This document shows positions 40,992 through 51,439 of a DNA stretch of 64,000 nucleotides, one piece after another. The notes beneath the pieces were generated by a model. That model did no database searches. It was given only the letters and a program-made list of their open reading frames with translations, and was not told the DNA's origin. Position 1 is the first letter of the stretch, and every line of letters begins with the position of its first letter. Position numbers and translations under genes: made by a program. Origin of the DNA: Crassaminicella indica. Its GTDB lineage: Bacteria > Bacillota > Clostridia > Peptostreptococcales > Thermotaleaceae. The stretch lies in the NCBI RefSeq assembly GCF_019203185.1, contig NZ_CP078093.1, forward strand, positions 1,957,058 through 2,021,057, in the 5' to 3' direction.

Positions 40992-42326
40992 ATGTATAAT
41001 TTCAAGGAAATAGAAAGAAAACAATTGAATGATTTTAATAATAATTCTAAAGGACATATTTTTCAGACATCTTATTGGGCAGATGTGAAAAAAGAATGGA
41101 AAGCTAAATTTTTAGGAGGTTACAATCAAAAGGGAGAGCTAGTATTAACAAGTGTATTGCTTTTAAGAAAAATTCCATATATGAATCAATATATGGGGTA
41201 TATACCAAGAGGATTTCATTGTGATTATAGTGATAAAGCATTAGTTGCTGAATTTACAAAATTTATGAGAGATTATGCTAAAAAAAATAAAATAGCTTTT
41301 ATATCTGTTGATCCAGATATACATTTAAATGAAAATGAAAAGCCTGTTGAATTTGGAAAGAATGTTAAAGAAATGTTAGTTGATATTGGATATAAACATA
41401 AAAATACAAAAAACTTTGAAAACATACAACCTAATTTTGTATTTCGACTAAATTTTGATATGGAAAAAGAGCTTGAAGAGCGGAAAAAATCAATTTTTGA
41501 TAATTTTTCAAAGAAAACAAAATATAATATTAAAGTTGCTCAGGATCGAGGGCTTACTGTAGAAGTTTATGATAAGGATAACATCACAGATGAAATTATT
41601 GATAAATTTCATGAAATCATGGTTATTACAGGTAAAAGAGACAATTTTATTACAAGACCGAGAAATTATTTTAAAGATATGATTGAAAAAATCTATCCTT
41701 ATTGCAGAATGTATATGATCAAATATAACTATGAGTTAGATTATAGTAGGATTAAAGAAAAGCTTGATCGTCAACAAAATAACAAAGAAAGACTTGAAAA
41801 AAGAAAAAATGATACACAAATTCTTTTGAAAAATGAGACAGATGAACAAAAAATAGAAAAGCTGAATAAAAAGTTATCCGACATAGAAAAGAGAATTAAA
41901 GATAGCCAAAGACAAATCACAAGCTTTGAGGAAAGAATCAACAGCATTGCAGCATATAAGAATAAAAAAGAAGTATACATAGCTGGTGCAATATACTTAT
42001 ACTATGGTGGAAAAGGATGGTATTTGTATGGTGCATCTCATAATGAACTTCGAGATACAATGCCAAATTATTTAATGCAATGGAAAATGATTGAAGATAC
42101 ATTGGATTTAGATTGTTATATGTATGATTTTAGAGGTGTTTCAGGAGACTTAAATCCAGATAATCCACTTTATGGACTTTATAAATTTAAAAAAGGATTT
42201 AATGGAGATTTTGTAGAGTTTGTTGGTGAGTTTGATTTGGTTGTAAATAGCTTTGTGTATAGTATGTTTAGATTTGCCCTTCCTAAATTCAAAAAGATAA
42301 GAGCTAAGCTTAAAAATAAGAAATAA
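40992..42326 (+). CDS. FemX/FemAB-family peptidyltransferase
   Basis: A 444-residue tRNA-dependent ligase of the Fem family, which adds amino acids to the peptidoglycan stem peptide at lipid II. Two GNAT-like subdomains (HIFQTSYWADVKKEW at the N terminus; DCYMYDFRGVSGDLNPDNPLYGLYKFKKGFNGDFVEFVGEFD at the C terminus) are interrupted by the diagnostic antiparallel coiled coil at about residues 245-315. ATG at 40992 follows GAGGAGA. Cross-bridge composition cannot be read from sequence. Confidence 0.93.
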   Translation: MYNFKEIERKQLNDFNNNSKGHIFQTSYWADVKKEWKAKFLGGYNQKGELVLTSVLLLRKIPYMNQYMGYIPRGFHCDYSDKALVAEFTKFMRDYAKKNKIAFISVDPDIHLNENEKPVEFGKNVKEMLVDIGYKHKNTKNFENIQPNFVFRLNFDMEKELEERKKSIFDNFSKKTKYNIKVAQDRGLTVEVYDKDNITDEIIDKFHEIMVITGKRDNFITRPRNYFKDMIEKIYPYCRMYMIKYNYELDYSRIKEKLDRQQNNKERLEKRKNDTQILLKNETDEQKIEKLNKKLSDIEKRIKDSQRQITSFEERINSIAAYKNKKEVYIAGAIYLYYGGKGWYLYGASHNELRDTMPNYLMQWKMIEDTLDLDCYMYDFRGVSGDLNPDNPLYGLYKFKKGFNGDFVEFVGEFDLVVNSFVYSMFRFALPKFKKIRAKLKNKK

Positions 42327-42340
42327 ATTGAATAGAAAAG

Positions 42341-42376
42341 TACACCATAAAGTATATTTCTTTATGGTGTATTTTT
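42341..42376. terminator. Bidirectional terminator
   Basis: TACACCATAAAG pairs with CTTTATGGTGTA, followed by TTTTT; separates convergent femX-like and alr genes. Confidence 0.88.
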
Positions 42377-43528
42377 ATCTAATTTGGAAATTGCAATTTC
42401 TTTATTAACAATGGAAGCTTCATTATTTGTTAAAGGTTCCATTGTTTTTATATATTTTCTTTCAATATCTTTTCCAATAAAAAAAGAAGGGGTTATAATT
42501 TCTACCAGTGTGCCTACATCGATTTCATTTTTATCAGTTATGTCAACTAATAAAAATTGCATGTTTGCTTTACCAATTGTTTTTAAAGGTATATTTCCTA
42601 CATAAACTAAGCTTCGAGGATTTTTATATCTATACAAGGATTTCAATGCACTGATGAACACGTCTTTTAATGAATAATCCTTTATTTCCCTTCCAACTTC
42701 GAAGCCATCATAAAATCCTATTGGAATGATTCCTACTCTAATATCTCGTTTGGCTTTATAGGCAATCCCATAGCCTACAAATTTTCCTTTTTTAATACGT
42801 CTTGTATCAATAATTTTTCCCATAAACCTGCCTACCTTTTTAATATGAAGGTCTTTTTTATCAGAAATCTTTCCATACATAGCATTTCCTATTCTGACCA
42901 TATTGAATCTTGCTTGAGGCAGGTCAAGAGCTGCTTTACTATTTGCCATGTGCATAAATTGAATATCTATGTTATTTTGTTGCAACTTTTTTATGCAGTT
43001 ATTAAAAATATTTAATTGTTTATTTGCATAATCTTGATTATAAACAGCAGCAAAATGAGAAAAAACTCCTTCTAAGGAAACATGCTTTAAATTTAGATAT
43101 GTGCTTATAAATAAATCTAGGCTTTCTGGATCAAGTCCAAATCTATTCATTCCTGTATTGATTTTTAAATGAAATTTTGCAATTTCATTTTTTTCAGCAG
43201 CTTTTTCGGACAGCTCTATTAAGTCATTAATATTGTCTATGCTAGGGGTTATATGAAAATCTAATACTTTGTCTGCATCAAAGTAAGGACTTAAGATGAG
43301 AATAGGTTTAGTAATACCATGTTCTCTTAATTTGATAGCTTCATATTCAAGTCCAACGCCAAAATAATCTACTTGACTTTCTATGTAGTGGGCGACTTCA
43401 ATTAATCCATGACCATAAGCTTCACCTTTTACTATGGCCATAATGGATTGTTCTTGCATTTCTTTTTTTATTTCTTCTAAATTGCTTATTATATTATCAA
43501 GATTTATTTCAAAAAAAGCATTACACAT
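42362..43528 (-). CDS. alr: Alanine racemase
   Basis: A 388-residue PLP fold-III racemase giving D-alanine for peptidoglycan. The PLP lysine is K34 in AIVKGEAYGHG, where KANAYGHG is the norm. It also shows HLKINTGMNRFG, MVRIGNAMYG and a C-terminal beta domain with VGYGIAYKAKRDIRVGIIPIGFYDGF carrying the catalytic Tyr. It is more diverged than a typical housekeeping Alr, so a second genome copy or a different substrate (serine) is possible. ATG at 43528 follows AGGAGATG. Confidence 0.88.
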   Translation of the reverse strand: MCNAFFEINLDNIISNLEEIKKEMQEQSIMAIVKGEAYGHGLIEVAHYIESQVDYFGVGLEYEAIKLREHGITKPILILSPYFDADKVLDFHITPSIDNINDLIELSEKAAEKNEIAKFHLKINTGMNRFGLDPESLDLFISTYLNLKHVSLEGVFSHFAAVYNQDYANKQLNIFNNCIKKLQQNNIDIQFMHMANSKAALDLPQARFNMVRIGNAMYGKISDKKDLHIKKVGRFMGKIIDTRRIKKGKFVGYGIAYKAKRDIRVGIIPIGFYDGFEVGREIKDYSLKDVFISALKSLYRYKNPRSLVYVGNIPLKTIGKANMQFLLVDITDKNEIDVGTLVEIITPSFFIGKDIERKYIKTMEPLTNNEASIVNKEIAISKLDKNTP

Positions 43529-43648
43529 AAATTTTCATCTCCTGTTATGTTCTTTATAGATACTATCCTTTTTTCCTGTTTTTCCATACTAGTATAACAT
43601 ACTAATTTGTTAACTGAAATGAATTAAATTTTCAGTAAATATTGTTTG

Positions 43649-43795
43649 TTATACTAAGAATCGACAAAAATTTTCATATCCTTTATTATACTTAAAATAT
43701 CTCCAAATTTCTTTGTATTCATGCTTTAAAATTAATTTTTTAATAAAGTAATTTCTATAAGACTCTGCTATAGAAGGTTTGTTGAAATATAGCAA
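43649..43795 (-). CDS. Possible small protein or gene remnant
   Basis: A 48-codon frame starting at TTG 43795. The translation looks protein-like (NKPSIAESYRNYFIKKLI, then KEIWRYFKYNKGYENFCRF), rich in aromatic and basic residues. The open frame extends further upstream without a start codon, and there is no Shine-Dalgarno. It may be the tail of a decayed gene between alr and the M1 peptidase gene. Confidence 0.3.
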   Translation of the reverse strand: MLYFNKPSIAESYRNYFIKKLILKHEYKEIWRYFKYNKGYENFCRFLV

Positions 43796-43875
43796 AATTT
43801 CATATATACTGATGATGAATGATATGTTTTGTGATTGATTTGAGCATAAGGGAAGGTTATTTTAGGAGGTAGCTG

Positions 43876-45399
43876 ATGAAAAAAAGATACATTGCACTAT
43901 TGTTGGCAATCTACGCTGTGACCTTATATTTTATTGTCTTAACAGGTGTAAATAATTTAGCAGATAGGTTAAGATCTACAGACGAAGAAGGTGCTGATAA
44001 TAAATATACTGCAAATGGAATATATTCTAACCAATTGATCAATAATTATGATATTTATGTTGACTTTGATCCAATTAAGAAAATGTATAATAGCAAACAA
44101 ACAATTATATATGTGAATAATACAGATACTACTTTAAATGAAATATATCTTCATATATATCCAAATGCTTTTAAGAGTGAAGCAACAACACCATATATTA
44201 TAGATGATTATGGTACGCCGTATGTTCATGGCTTTAGTAAAGGTGATTTTCAGATTTATAAGCTACTAGTAAATGAAGAAAATACAGCTTATAATATAGA
44301 TAAAAACAATGTAACTATTTTACATATAAAATTAAAGCAACCTATTAAGCCTAAGGAAAATATTAAAATTTATATGGAGTATGGAGGAGTACTGCCTAGA
44401 GCTCAGCAAAGATTTGGTTATGGGAAAGATACCTATAATTTTGGAAACTGGTATCCTATAGTGGCGGTTTATGATGATACGGGGTGGAATCTTGATCCAT
44501 ACTATAAGCTTGGAGATCCTTTTTATAGTGATATTGGGAATTATCATGTTACTATTGCAGCTCCTAAAGATATGATTATTGCTGCGTCTGGTAATATAAT
44601 ATCTGAAAAAATAGAGAATAATAAAAAAATATGGAAAATAGAAGCTATGTTAATGAGAGATTTTGCTTGGACAGCTAGTAAGGAATTTATAAAATTAGAG
44701 AAAGAAATAGATGGTATATTGGTAAAAGGTTATTTTATTAGAAATGATCAAAAAGTAAATACTGATGCTTTAAAGGCAGCTTGTGATGCTATTAAGGTAT
44801 TTAACCGTGTGTTTGGTAAATATCCTTATGAGCAGTATTCTGTAATAGCGTCAAATCATATAGGTGGTATGGAGTACCCCGGACTTGTTTTTGTAAATGA
44901 AAAGTTTTATAATAATCAATTATTGGAAAGGCTTAAAAAAGTAATTGTTCATGAGACAGCCCATCAATGGTGGTATTCTGCAGTAGGAAATAATGAAGTA
45001 GATGAACCCTGGTTAGATGAAGGGCTTACAACATATTCTGAATATATATTTTTTAAAGAAGCATATGGCAAAAAATATGGAGAAAATTATTTTAAGAAAT
45101 ATATATATAATAGCTATAATATGAGGAAAAATCAATTAAATGATGAAGTGATTGCAAAATCTTTAGATAAATTTAAAAATAATTCTGAATATCATGCAGT
45201 AGCTTATAAAAAAGCAGCTATGTTTTTTTATGAAATAGAAAAGAAATACGGAGAAAGAAAAATGTATAATATTCTAAGAAATTATTATATGAATTATAAA
45301 TTTAAAAATGCGAATACATATCAATTTTTAAAAATATGTGAAGAGGTGACTAATGACAATTTTGATCATTTAGCTAATAAATGGTTGTATCAAAAATAA
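43876..45399 (+). CDS. M1-family zinc metallopeptidase
   Basis: A 507-residue gluzincin aminopeptidase with an N-terminal membrane anchor (about residues 5-25), so it works outside or at the membrane. Zinc site HETAH at 359-363 and third ligand E382, with the family spacing; substrate motif GGMEYPG stands in for GAMEN. The N-terminal beta domain (residues 45-250) is present, but the large C-terminal domain of PepN is absent. ATG at 43876 follows TTAGGAGGT. The gene at 45420 follows by 20 bases. Confidence 0.93.
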   Translation: MKKRYIALLLAIYAVTLYFIVLTGVNNLADRLRSTDEEGADNKYTANGIYSNQLINNYDIYVDFDPIKKMYNSKQTIIYVNNTDTTLNEIYLHIYPNAFKSEATTPYIIDDYGTPYVHGFSKGDFQIYKLLVNEENTAYNIDKNNVTILHIKLKQPIKPKENIKIYMEYGGVLPRAQQRFGYGKDTYNFGNWYPIVAVYDDTGWNLDPYYKLGDPFYSDIGNYHVTIAAPKDMIIAASGNIISEKIENNKKIWKIEAMLMRDFAWTASKEFIKLEKEIDGILVKGYFIRNDQKVNTDALKAACDAIKVFNRVFGKYPYEQYSVIASNHIGGMEYPGLVFVNEKFYNNQLLERLKKVIVHETAHQWWYSAVGNNEVDEPWLDEGLTTYSEYIFFKEAYGKKYGENYFKKYIYNSYNMRKNQLNDEVIAKSLDKFKNNSEYHAVAYKKAAMFFYEIEKKYGERKMYNILRNYYMNYKFKNANTYQFLKICEEVTNDNFDHLANKWLYQK

Positions 45400-45419
45400 A
45401 ATAAGAAAGAGGAGATAGT

Positions 45420-45962
45420 ATGAAATTATTTTTTATATCAGATATTCATGGTTCAATATACTATTTAAAAAAAGCATTAGAAAGCTATGAGAGAGAAAAG
45501 GCGGACTATTTAGTACTTTTAGGAGATGCTTTATATCATGGTGCTAGAAATCCACTGCCAAAGGAATATAATCCAAAGGAAGTAGCAGAATTATTGAATT
45601 CATATAAAGATAAAATTATAGCTGTAAGAGGAAATTGTGATAGTGAAGTGGATCAAATGGTCATTGAATATCCTATGATGGGAGATTATGCGATTATTCT
45701 TTATAATAATAGAAGGCTATTTTTAACGCATGGACATATTTACAATAAAGATAATATCCCTAAAATCAGTAAAAATGAGGTTTTGATTCATGGACATACA
45801 CATATTCCTGTAGCACAAAAATATAATGACATTTATTTATTTAATCCAGGATCTATTACACTACCGAAGGAGAACAATCCTCATACATATGGTATATTAG
45901 ATAATAATCTATTTGAGATTAAGGATTTAGATGGAAATTTAGTAAAATCAATTGAGTTATAA
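45420..45962 (+). CDS. yfcE: YfcE-type phosphodiesterase
   Basis: A 180-residue metallophosphoesterase. Metal motifs DIHGS, LGDALYHG, RGNCD, THGH and HGHTH are all in order. Family members hydrolyse phosphodiesters with Mn2+; the native substrate is unclear. ATG at 45420 has GAGGAGA upstream. It follows the M1 peptidase closely and ends in a strong terminator, so the two are likely one operon. Confidence 0.93.
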   Translation: MKLFFISDIHGSIYYLKKALESYEREKADYLVLLGDALYHGARNPLPKEYNPKEVAELLNSYKDKIIAVRGNCDSEVDQMVIEYPMMGDYAIILYNNRRLFLTHGHIYNKDNIPKISKNEVLIHGHTHIPVAQKYNDIYLFNPGSITLPKENNPHTYGILDNNLFEIKDLDGNLVKSIEL

Positions 45963-45967
45963 GTGTT

Positions 45968-46003
45968 TTCCCATACACCGTTAAGGGTATGGGAATTTTT
46001 TTT
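45968..46003 (+). terminator. Terminator after yfcE
   Basis: TTCCCATAC pairs with GTATGGGAA, then eight T. Confidence 0.9.
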
Positions 46004-46071
46004 AGTGCTTATTAATATAGACAAAATGATGGGAATATATTTTATTATGAATATTATAAAAAGGTGATGGT

Positions 46072-46803
46072 ATGCTAAAAAGAACTGTTTTTATTGTAAT
46101 AAAAATAAATAAAAAGGCTTTGTTAGCATTGAGCATATTTATTCTTGCTTTATTGATAATTGGTGGATGGAAAGAGAAGAGCTTACAAACTGTTTTTGGA
46201 TATTCTTTAAGCAAAAAAGTTGTTATAGACCCCGGTCATGGTGGAATTGATGGTGGAACTGGAGAGTATTTTGGATTTTTAGAAAAAAATATAAATTTGA
46301 ATGTAGCATTAAAATTAAAGAAATATTTAACAGATGAGAAATTTGATGTAATAATGACAAGAGAAAAAGATATTTCTTTAGAGGAAAAAAGTCCTATAAA
46401 AGCATCAAGATATTTACGAGACCTAGATGCGAGAAAGAGGATCATTAATAATGGAGATATTTCTGTTAGTATTCATGTAGATGCCAATCCAGATAGTATT
46501 AAAACAAGAGGTGTTAAGATTTATTATTATCCTAATTCTATAGAAGGTAAAAAATTAGCACAATCAATTTGTAATTCGATAAATAATATAGTTTATAAAA
46601 GGTTTTTAAACACAAATAGAATAAAAGCAGTAATAGCACCAGAGGATTTTTATGTTTTGAGAGAAACACAGATTTCATGTGTTTTGATAGAAATAGGTTT
46701 TATAACAAATCCTGAAGATAGAAAGCTTCTTAAAAGTGAAAAATATAAAGCAAAAATGGCTAAGGCTATTTGTGATGGAATTATACAATATTTAAAAGAA
46801 TAG
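46072..46803 (+). CDS. cwlD: N-acetylmuramoyl-L-alanine amidase, CwlD type
   Basis: A 243-residue Amidase_3 zinc enzyme with a membrane anchor (about residues 18-33). Zinc ligands lie in VIDPGHGGIDGG (His), the E of GFLEKNINLNVALKL and SIHVDANP (His); catalytic Glu is in CVLIEIGFITNPED. In sporulation CwlD cleaves stem peptides so that cortex muramic-delta-lactam can form, which fits the PdaB/SASP context. ATG at 46072 follows AAAAGGTGATG. Single gene. Confidence 0.9.
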   Translation: MLKRTVFIVIKINKKALLALSIFILALLIIGGWKEKSLQTVFGYSLSKKVVIDPGHGGIDGGTGEYFGFLEKNINLNVALKLKKYLTDEKFDVIMTREKDISLEEKSPIKASRYLRDLDARKRIINNGDISVSIHVDANPDSIKTRGVKIYYYPNSIEGKKLAQSICNSINNIVYKRFLNTNRIKAVIAPEDFYVLRETQISCVLIEIGFITNPEDRKLLKSEKYKAKMAKAICDGIIQYLKE

Positions 46804-46994
46804 GAATTTGATATACATATATGCAAAAGTTACAAATGAATGATATGTAAAGAAAAGTTGTATTATGCCGATTAATATAGAAATATATTCTTTATCATCA
46901 TTATGTTAAAAATCATAAAAACAGGGTATAAGTCTATAAAAGAGAGGAGGATACATAAGCTTTACAGTTATAAAACATAAAGGATGGTGTGTAG

Positions 46995-48989
46995 ATGAAA
47001 AGTATAAAATTTAAACTAATTGCTATTTTTTCTGCATTATTAATCATTATAGGTGCAGGACTTGGGATTATAGCTTCGATGAAGGCTTCTAACTCTTTAT
47101 TAAGTGAGATAGAATATGTGCTTCCTCAAATTGCAAAAGAAGCTTCAATGATTTTAGAAAGTAGGATTGATGCAGAAATAAGAGTTTTAGAAGAAGTGGC
47201 AGGAAGAACAAGGATATCTCAGCCTTCAAATCCTTTTGAAAACAAAAAACAAGCATTAGTTGAAGAAATTAAGAAAAATGGTTATTTAAGAATGGCTATT
47301 ATGGACAAGAATGGCATAGCTACTTATCAGGATGATAGTATAAAGGATTTAAGTCAACGTGAATATTTTAAAAAAGCAATAAAGGGAGAAAGTGCTATAT
47401 CAGATCCTATTATTAGCAAAGTAGATGGTTCGGTAGTAGTAGCATTGGCTGTGCCTATAAAATATAATAATGAAATTACAGGAGTATTATTAGCTATTAA
47501 GGATGGAACATTTATAAGCGATTTGGCGAAGGATATAAAATATGGAGAGAGTGGATATTCATATTTAATTAGTAAAGATGGAACAATTATTGGACATGCG
47601 GATAATAAGCTTGTATTAGCTAAACACAATTTGTTAAAGGAAGCGAAAAGTGATAGCAGCTTAGAACAATTAGCAGCTTTAACAGAAAAAATGATAGCAG
47701 GAGAGACTGGTGTAGGAGGATATGAATTCAAAGGTGAAGAAAAGTACATGGGCTATGCTCCTATAAAAGGAACAGGCTGGTCTATTGCAGTAACTGCTTT
47801 GAAATCTGAAATATTCAATGAATTGCAGCAGCTAAAGACATATATTTTTATTGTTACTTGTGTTATGTTGATGATTGCGCTTATACTTACTTATTTTATA
47901 GGAAATTCTATTGCAAACCCAATTGCTCAAGCTACAAAGCAGGCTGAGATATTATCTAGTGGTGATTTTACAAAAGATATTCCAAAAGAATTATTGAGTA
48001 AAAAGGATGAATTGGGAAGACTTGCAAAAGCTTTTGAGGAGATGAAAAATAATTTAGGTCAATTAATCAAAAATGTGGCAGATTCTTCAGAACAGGTGGC
48101 AGCAGCTTCAGAAGAATTAACAGCAACAGCTCAGCAGTCGGCATCAGCTTCAGAAGAGGTGGCTAATACAATTGAAGAAATCGCAAAAGGTGCAACAGAT
48201 CAAGCAGGAGATACAGAACAGGGTGCTAATAAAACATTGGAATTAGGTAAAATCATAGAATTAAATCAACAATATGTTAATAAATTAAATGATGCGTTTA
48301 TAAAAATTACAAGCGAGATTCAAGAAGGCTTAGAGACCATCAATGATTTAACAAATAAAACAGATGAAAGCTTAATAGTATCTAAGGAAATATATGAGGA
48401 GATTATAAGAACAAATCAAAGTTCAGAAAAGATTGGACAGGCAAGTACTACAATTGCTTCTATTGCAGAACAAACAAATCTATTGGCATTAAATGCTGCC
48501 ATAGAGGCTGCAAGAGCAGGTGAAGCAGGAAGAGGCTTTGCAGTAGTAGCTGATGAGATCAGAAAACTTGCAGAGCAGTCTACTGCATCAACTAAAGAAA
48601 TTGATTCAGTGGTAAAAGAATTACAGGAGAACTCTCAAAAAACAGTCATGATGATTGAAAAGGTTTCTAAAGTTACAGAAGAACAATCAGGAAAGGTAAA
48701 AATAACAGAGCAAAAATACAACGAAATAGAAAATTCAATAAAAGAAGCTGTAGCGTTGCTTGAGAAATTAAATAACGCTGAAAAAGAAGTTGAATACAAA
48801 AAAACTGAAATTATAGACATTATTCAAAATTTATCTGCTATTGCACAGCAAAATGCTGCTGGCACTGAAGAAGTTTCTGCTTCTACAGAAGAACAAACTG
48901 CTTCTATGCATGAAATTGCTAGTGCTAGTGATGGATTAGCTCAATTGGCACAGGAATTACAGGAAGCAATAAGTAAATTTAAGCTATAA
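46995..48989 (+). CDS. Methyl-accepting chemotaxis protein with dCache sensor
   Basis: 664 residues: TM1 (about 8-30), an extracellular double-Cache domain (about 35-275; includes [21 protein letters not shown] and [18 protein letters not shown]), TM2 (about 278-300), HAMP, then a long signalling coiled coil with the hairpin tip [32 protein letters not shown]. It senses a small ligand, often an amino acid, and signals to CheA. ATG at 46995 follows AAAGGATGG. Single gene. Confidence 0.96.
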   Translation: MKSIKFKLIAIFSALLIIIGAGLGIIASMKASNSLLSEIEYVLPQIAKEASMILESRIDAEIRVLEEVAGRTRISQPSNPFENKKQALVEEIKKNGYLRMAIMDKNGIATYQDDSIKDLSQREYFKKAIKGESAISDPIISKVDGSVVVALAVPIKYNNEITGVLLAIKDGTFISDLAKDIKYGESGYSYLISKDGTIIGHADNKLVLAKHNLLKEAKSDSSLEQLAALTEKMIAGETGVGGYEFKGEEKYMGYAPIKGTGWSIAVTALKSEIFNELQQLKTYIFIVTCVMLMIALILTYFIGNSIANPIAQATKQAEILSSGDFTKDIPKELLSKKDELGRLAKAFEEMKNNLGQLIKNVADSSEQVAAASEELTATAQQSASASEEVANTIEEIAKGATDQAGDTEQGANKTLELGKIIELNQQYVNKLNDAFIKITSEIQEGLETINDLTNKTDESLIVSKEIYEEIIRTNQSSEKIGQASTTIASIAEQTNLLALNAAIEAARAGEAGRGFAVVADEIRKLAEQSTASTKEIDSVVKELQENSQKTVMMIEKVSKVTEEQSGKVKITEQKYNEIENSIKEAVALLEKLNNAEKEVEYKKTEIIDIIQNLSAIAQQNAAGTEEVSASTEEQTASMHEIASASDGLAQLAQELQEAISKFKL

Positions 48990-48996
48990 AATTTTT

Positions 48997-49027
48997 AGCA
49001 TCTCTTGAAAATAGAGATGCTTTTTTA
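48997..49027 (+). terminator. Terminator of the chemoreceptor gene
   Basis: AGCATCTCT pairs with AGAGATGCT, followed by TTTTTT. Confidence 0.9.
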
Positions 49028-49384
49028 TGTGCTAATTATGAAAACTGAAAAAGGGAAGGAAATACATGATGAAGAAGCATTATATGAAGAAAATAACTTA
49101 AAATCTAAAAATACATTGAAAATAATTGTATAATATAGGATAATATTGATTTGGAGGTATACCGTTTAAATAAATTTTGTCTAAAACTTCACTATATTAA
49201 GTATATTTACTGTTTTATCTTTTAAAAAAGATTGTCCGTAATAAATAAAATAGAAAATTATATTCGATATAGAAACACATATTTTGGAAATAATTTTATA
49301 AAAACTGCTTGACTTTTCTGCAAAAACCTATATTTATTAATGTATAGCATATATAAATTATTAAAATTTGAAGGAGGAATAGGT
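49028..49384. other. AT-rich intergenic region
   Basis: About 350 bases with no supported gene. An 11-codon frame near 49069 is too short to support, and a GGAGG near 49154 is not followed by a start codon in range. It must hold the promoter of the secreted protein at 49385. Confidence 0.35.
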
Positions 49385-51088
49385 ATGGCAAAACACAAGG
49401 CTTTAAAAATAGTGTTAGTAACAGCCCTAATTGCAGGAACTCTTATAACAACTCCTGTATTTGCGAGTGATAGAAATATAATAAGAGATCCTAGTCACCC
49501 TGCTAATGAGGAAAATTATGTTGCAGAAACAGTTTTATCACCAAATAAACATGATCCTAGAGTAAAAATAGGTGAAATCGTCTATAAAATTTATGACAAT
49601 CATGTACCAAACGGAAAAAACTGTTATCTTTATAAAACAGTTTATAGGGATAGCGAGGTTCAAAAATTTACAGGACATAAAAAATTAGATAAAGCTATAA
49701 ATGAGTTGATTCTTAAAGACGCTCTAACAGATGTATGGTATGACTATGCAGTAGAAAGTATTTATTCTATCAATGGTGTACCTATTGAAGATACAAAATA
49801 TGCCTATATGGGAGGAAATATTCACCATATTGCAGATAGACTTAATGAATTATCAAAAGAACCAGAAGATAGAAAAATTCCAAATGTTACTGCAATAGAA
49901 GAAATCAATACTTACAGAGAAGTCTTAGGATTACCTAAAAAAGATATGACAGAAGAAGCAGCCGCAGAAGAAATGAGAAACTTTTTAAGGAATCCTATTG
50001 AATTTGAAGGTATCAAAATAAAAGAAGCAGCACAAAATCAAAATAATGAAAATATTAATCTAGTAGCAAACAAAGACCTATCTGTAGAAGTTAATGGATT
50101 GAAACTTGAACTTGATGTAGTACCATACATCAAAAATGGTCGTACTATGATTCCGTTTAGGGCAATTTTTGAAGCTCTAGGGGCAGAAGTAGACTATGAC
50201 TTTAATAATCAAAATGAGAGAAAAGTATGGGGTATAAAAGGTGAAAATAAAGTTGATATGATTATTGGTAGTCCTAAAGCTCTAAGAAATAACAAAGAGG
50301 TATATATGGATACTATACCTGAAATCAAAGATGGTAGAACATTTATTCCTGTTAGATATGCTTCTGAATGGTTAGGGGCTAAAGTAGATTGGAATGATGA
50401 AACAAAAACAGTTTTGATTAATACAGAAAATAAAAAGACCGAGGAAGTAAAGAAAGAAAAAGTAAAGCAGCAAGAAACTAAAAAAGAAGAAATCAAAGAA
50501 CCAGCTTATAAGAAAAGTTGCAAAACATTAGAAGAAGCAGGAATTGCTTATATGAACAAAATAGATGAATTAGAAAGTATCGACGGAACAAAATATGAAA
50601 AAGTATATAAAATGACTAAAAAAGATTTCCCATTTGAAGTAGATGGGGTAGTGATTACAGATATAAGAATAGGTGGTTCACCTTTTAAAAAACATAAAAA
50701 TGTCATACTTTTAAGTGGTTATGTAAAGGATAGAGAAGAAGGAATAGCAAACGGAACTTTTAATATTGCATGTACAGATAATAAGAATAATTTTAGAGTA
50801 AGAAATGGTGGAATAGCAGCAGATGAATGGACATTTAATAAATATAAAAGCATGTATCCAAATTTACCCTTGAAAATGTTGAGCGATTATAATAAAGGTT
50901 TGATAGATATAGATACAAAGCAAGGAGAAAAATTTACTTACATATTTACAGTACAAGATGATTTAGATGATCTAAGAGGCTTTAAAGATGCTATGACCTT
51001 TAGTTTGAAGGATGTAAAAAATATTATATTATATAATAGCATAGATGGAACAGAATTATTTGTTTTTGATAAAAACGAATTGAAATAA
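49385..51088 (+). CDS. Secreted protein with copper-amine-oxidase-N (stalk) domain
   Basis: 567 residues with a clear signal peptide (residues 1-27, ending TTPVFA-SDR). An uncharacterised domain follows (about 28-225), then the stalk/CuAO_N1 domain at about 228-345 (VEVNGLKLELDVVPYIKNGRTMIPFRAIFEALGAEVDYD, DGRTFIPVRYASEWLGAKVDWNDETKTVLI), a Lys/Glu linker, and a novel C-terminal domain (about 370-567). The stalk domain usually mediates cell-surface attachment and does not imply oxidase activity. ATG at 49385 follows GGAGGA. Single gene. Confidence 0.88.
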   Translation: MAKHKALKIVLVTALIAGTLITTPVFASDRNIIRDPSHPANEENYVAETVLSPNKHDPRVKIGEIVYKIYDNHVPNGKNCYLYKTVYRDSEVQKFTGHKKLDKAINELILKDALTDVWYDYAVESIYSINGVPIEDTKYAYMGGNIHHIADRLNELSKEPEDRKIPNVTAIEEINTYREVLGLPKKDMTEEAAAEEMRNFLRNPIEFEGIKIKEAAQNQNNENINLVANKDLSVEVNGLKLELDVVPYIKNGRTMIPFRAIFEALGAEVDYDFNNQNERKVWGIKGENKVDMIIGSPKALRNNKEVYMDTIPEIKDGRTFIPVRYASEWLGAKVDWNDETKTVLINTENKKTEEVKKEKVKQQETKKEEIKEPAYKKSCKTLEEAGIAYMNKIDELESIDGTKYEKVYKMTKKDFPFEVDGVVITDIRIGGSPFKKHKNVILLSGYVKDREEGIANGTFNIACTDNKNNFRVRNGGIAADEWTFNKYKSMYPNLPLKMLSDYNKGLIDIDTKQGEKFTYIFTVQDDLDDLRGFKDAMTFSLKDVKNIILYNSIDGTELFVFDKNELK

Positions 51089-51090
51089 AA

Positions 51091-51118
51091 TTGGTATCTT
51101 TTGATATCAATTTTTTTT
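51091..51118 (+). terminator. Terminator of the stalk-domain gene
   Basis: TTGGTATC pairs with GATATCAA, then eight T. Confidence 0.82.
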
Positions 51119-51121
51119 ATT

Positions 51122-51155
51122 AAAAATCAGGCTTAAATTTGAGCCTGATTTTTTA
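51122..51155. terminator. Bidirectional terminator before comFB
   Basis: AAAATCAGGCT pairs with AGCCTGATTTT. It serves the - gene at 51153 and backs up the preceding + terminator. Confidence 0.85.
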
Positions 51156-51419
51156 TAAGTTGTGTCTGACATTTTTTTGAACAAGTTCAATAGCCGCAAC
51201 GATTTTTTGAATGACATTTATTTGAAATTGTCTATCTAATTCATTTGATTTTGCAAAGGCTTTTCCTTTTTCACTCACTACATACAATGGAGGTAAATTA
51301 TTTAGGGTTAAGGCTTTTATATCTTTTATACATTTATCACAGGTGCATATGTGATCATATTTTTCTAAAACAGATGGTAATAAATGATTGACAATATCCT
51401 CCATGAAGTTTCTTGGCAA
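51153..51419 (-). CDS. ComFB-family late competence protein
   Basis: 88 residues of the ComFB/YcgL-like family (NFMEDIVNHLLPSVLEKYDHICTCDKCIKDIKALTLNNLPPLYVVSEKG), with the CTCDKC cysteines that define it. The TTG at 51419 is chosen because GAAAGGTGGG lies six bases upstream and gives the usual MxNFMEDIV start. In Bacillus it is encoded in the comF operon but has no known activity; here it is alone. Its leader contains a 31-base sequence also found at 61671. Confidence 0.85.
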   Translation of the reverse strand: MPRNFMEDIVNHLLPSVLEKYDHICTCDKCIKDIKALTLNNLPPLYVVSEKGKAFAKSNELDRQFQINVIQKIVAAIELVQKNVRHNL

Positions 51420-51439
51420 TGGTATCCCACCTTTCTTTT

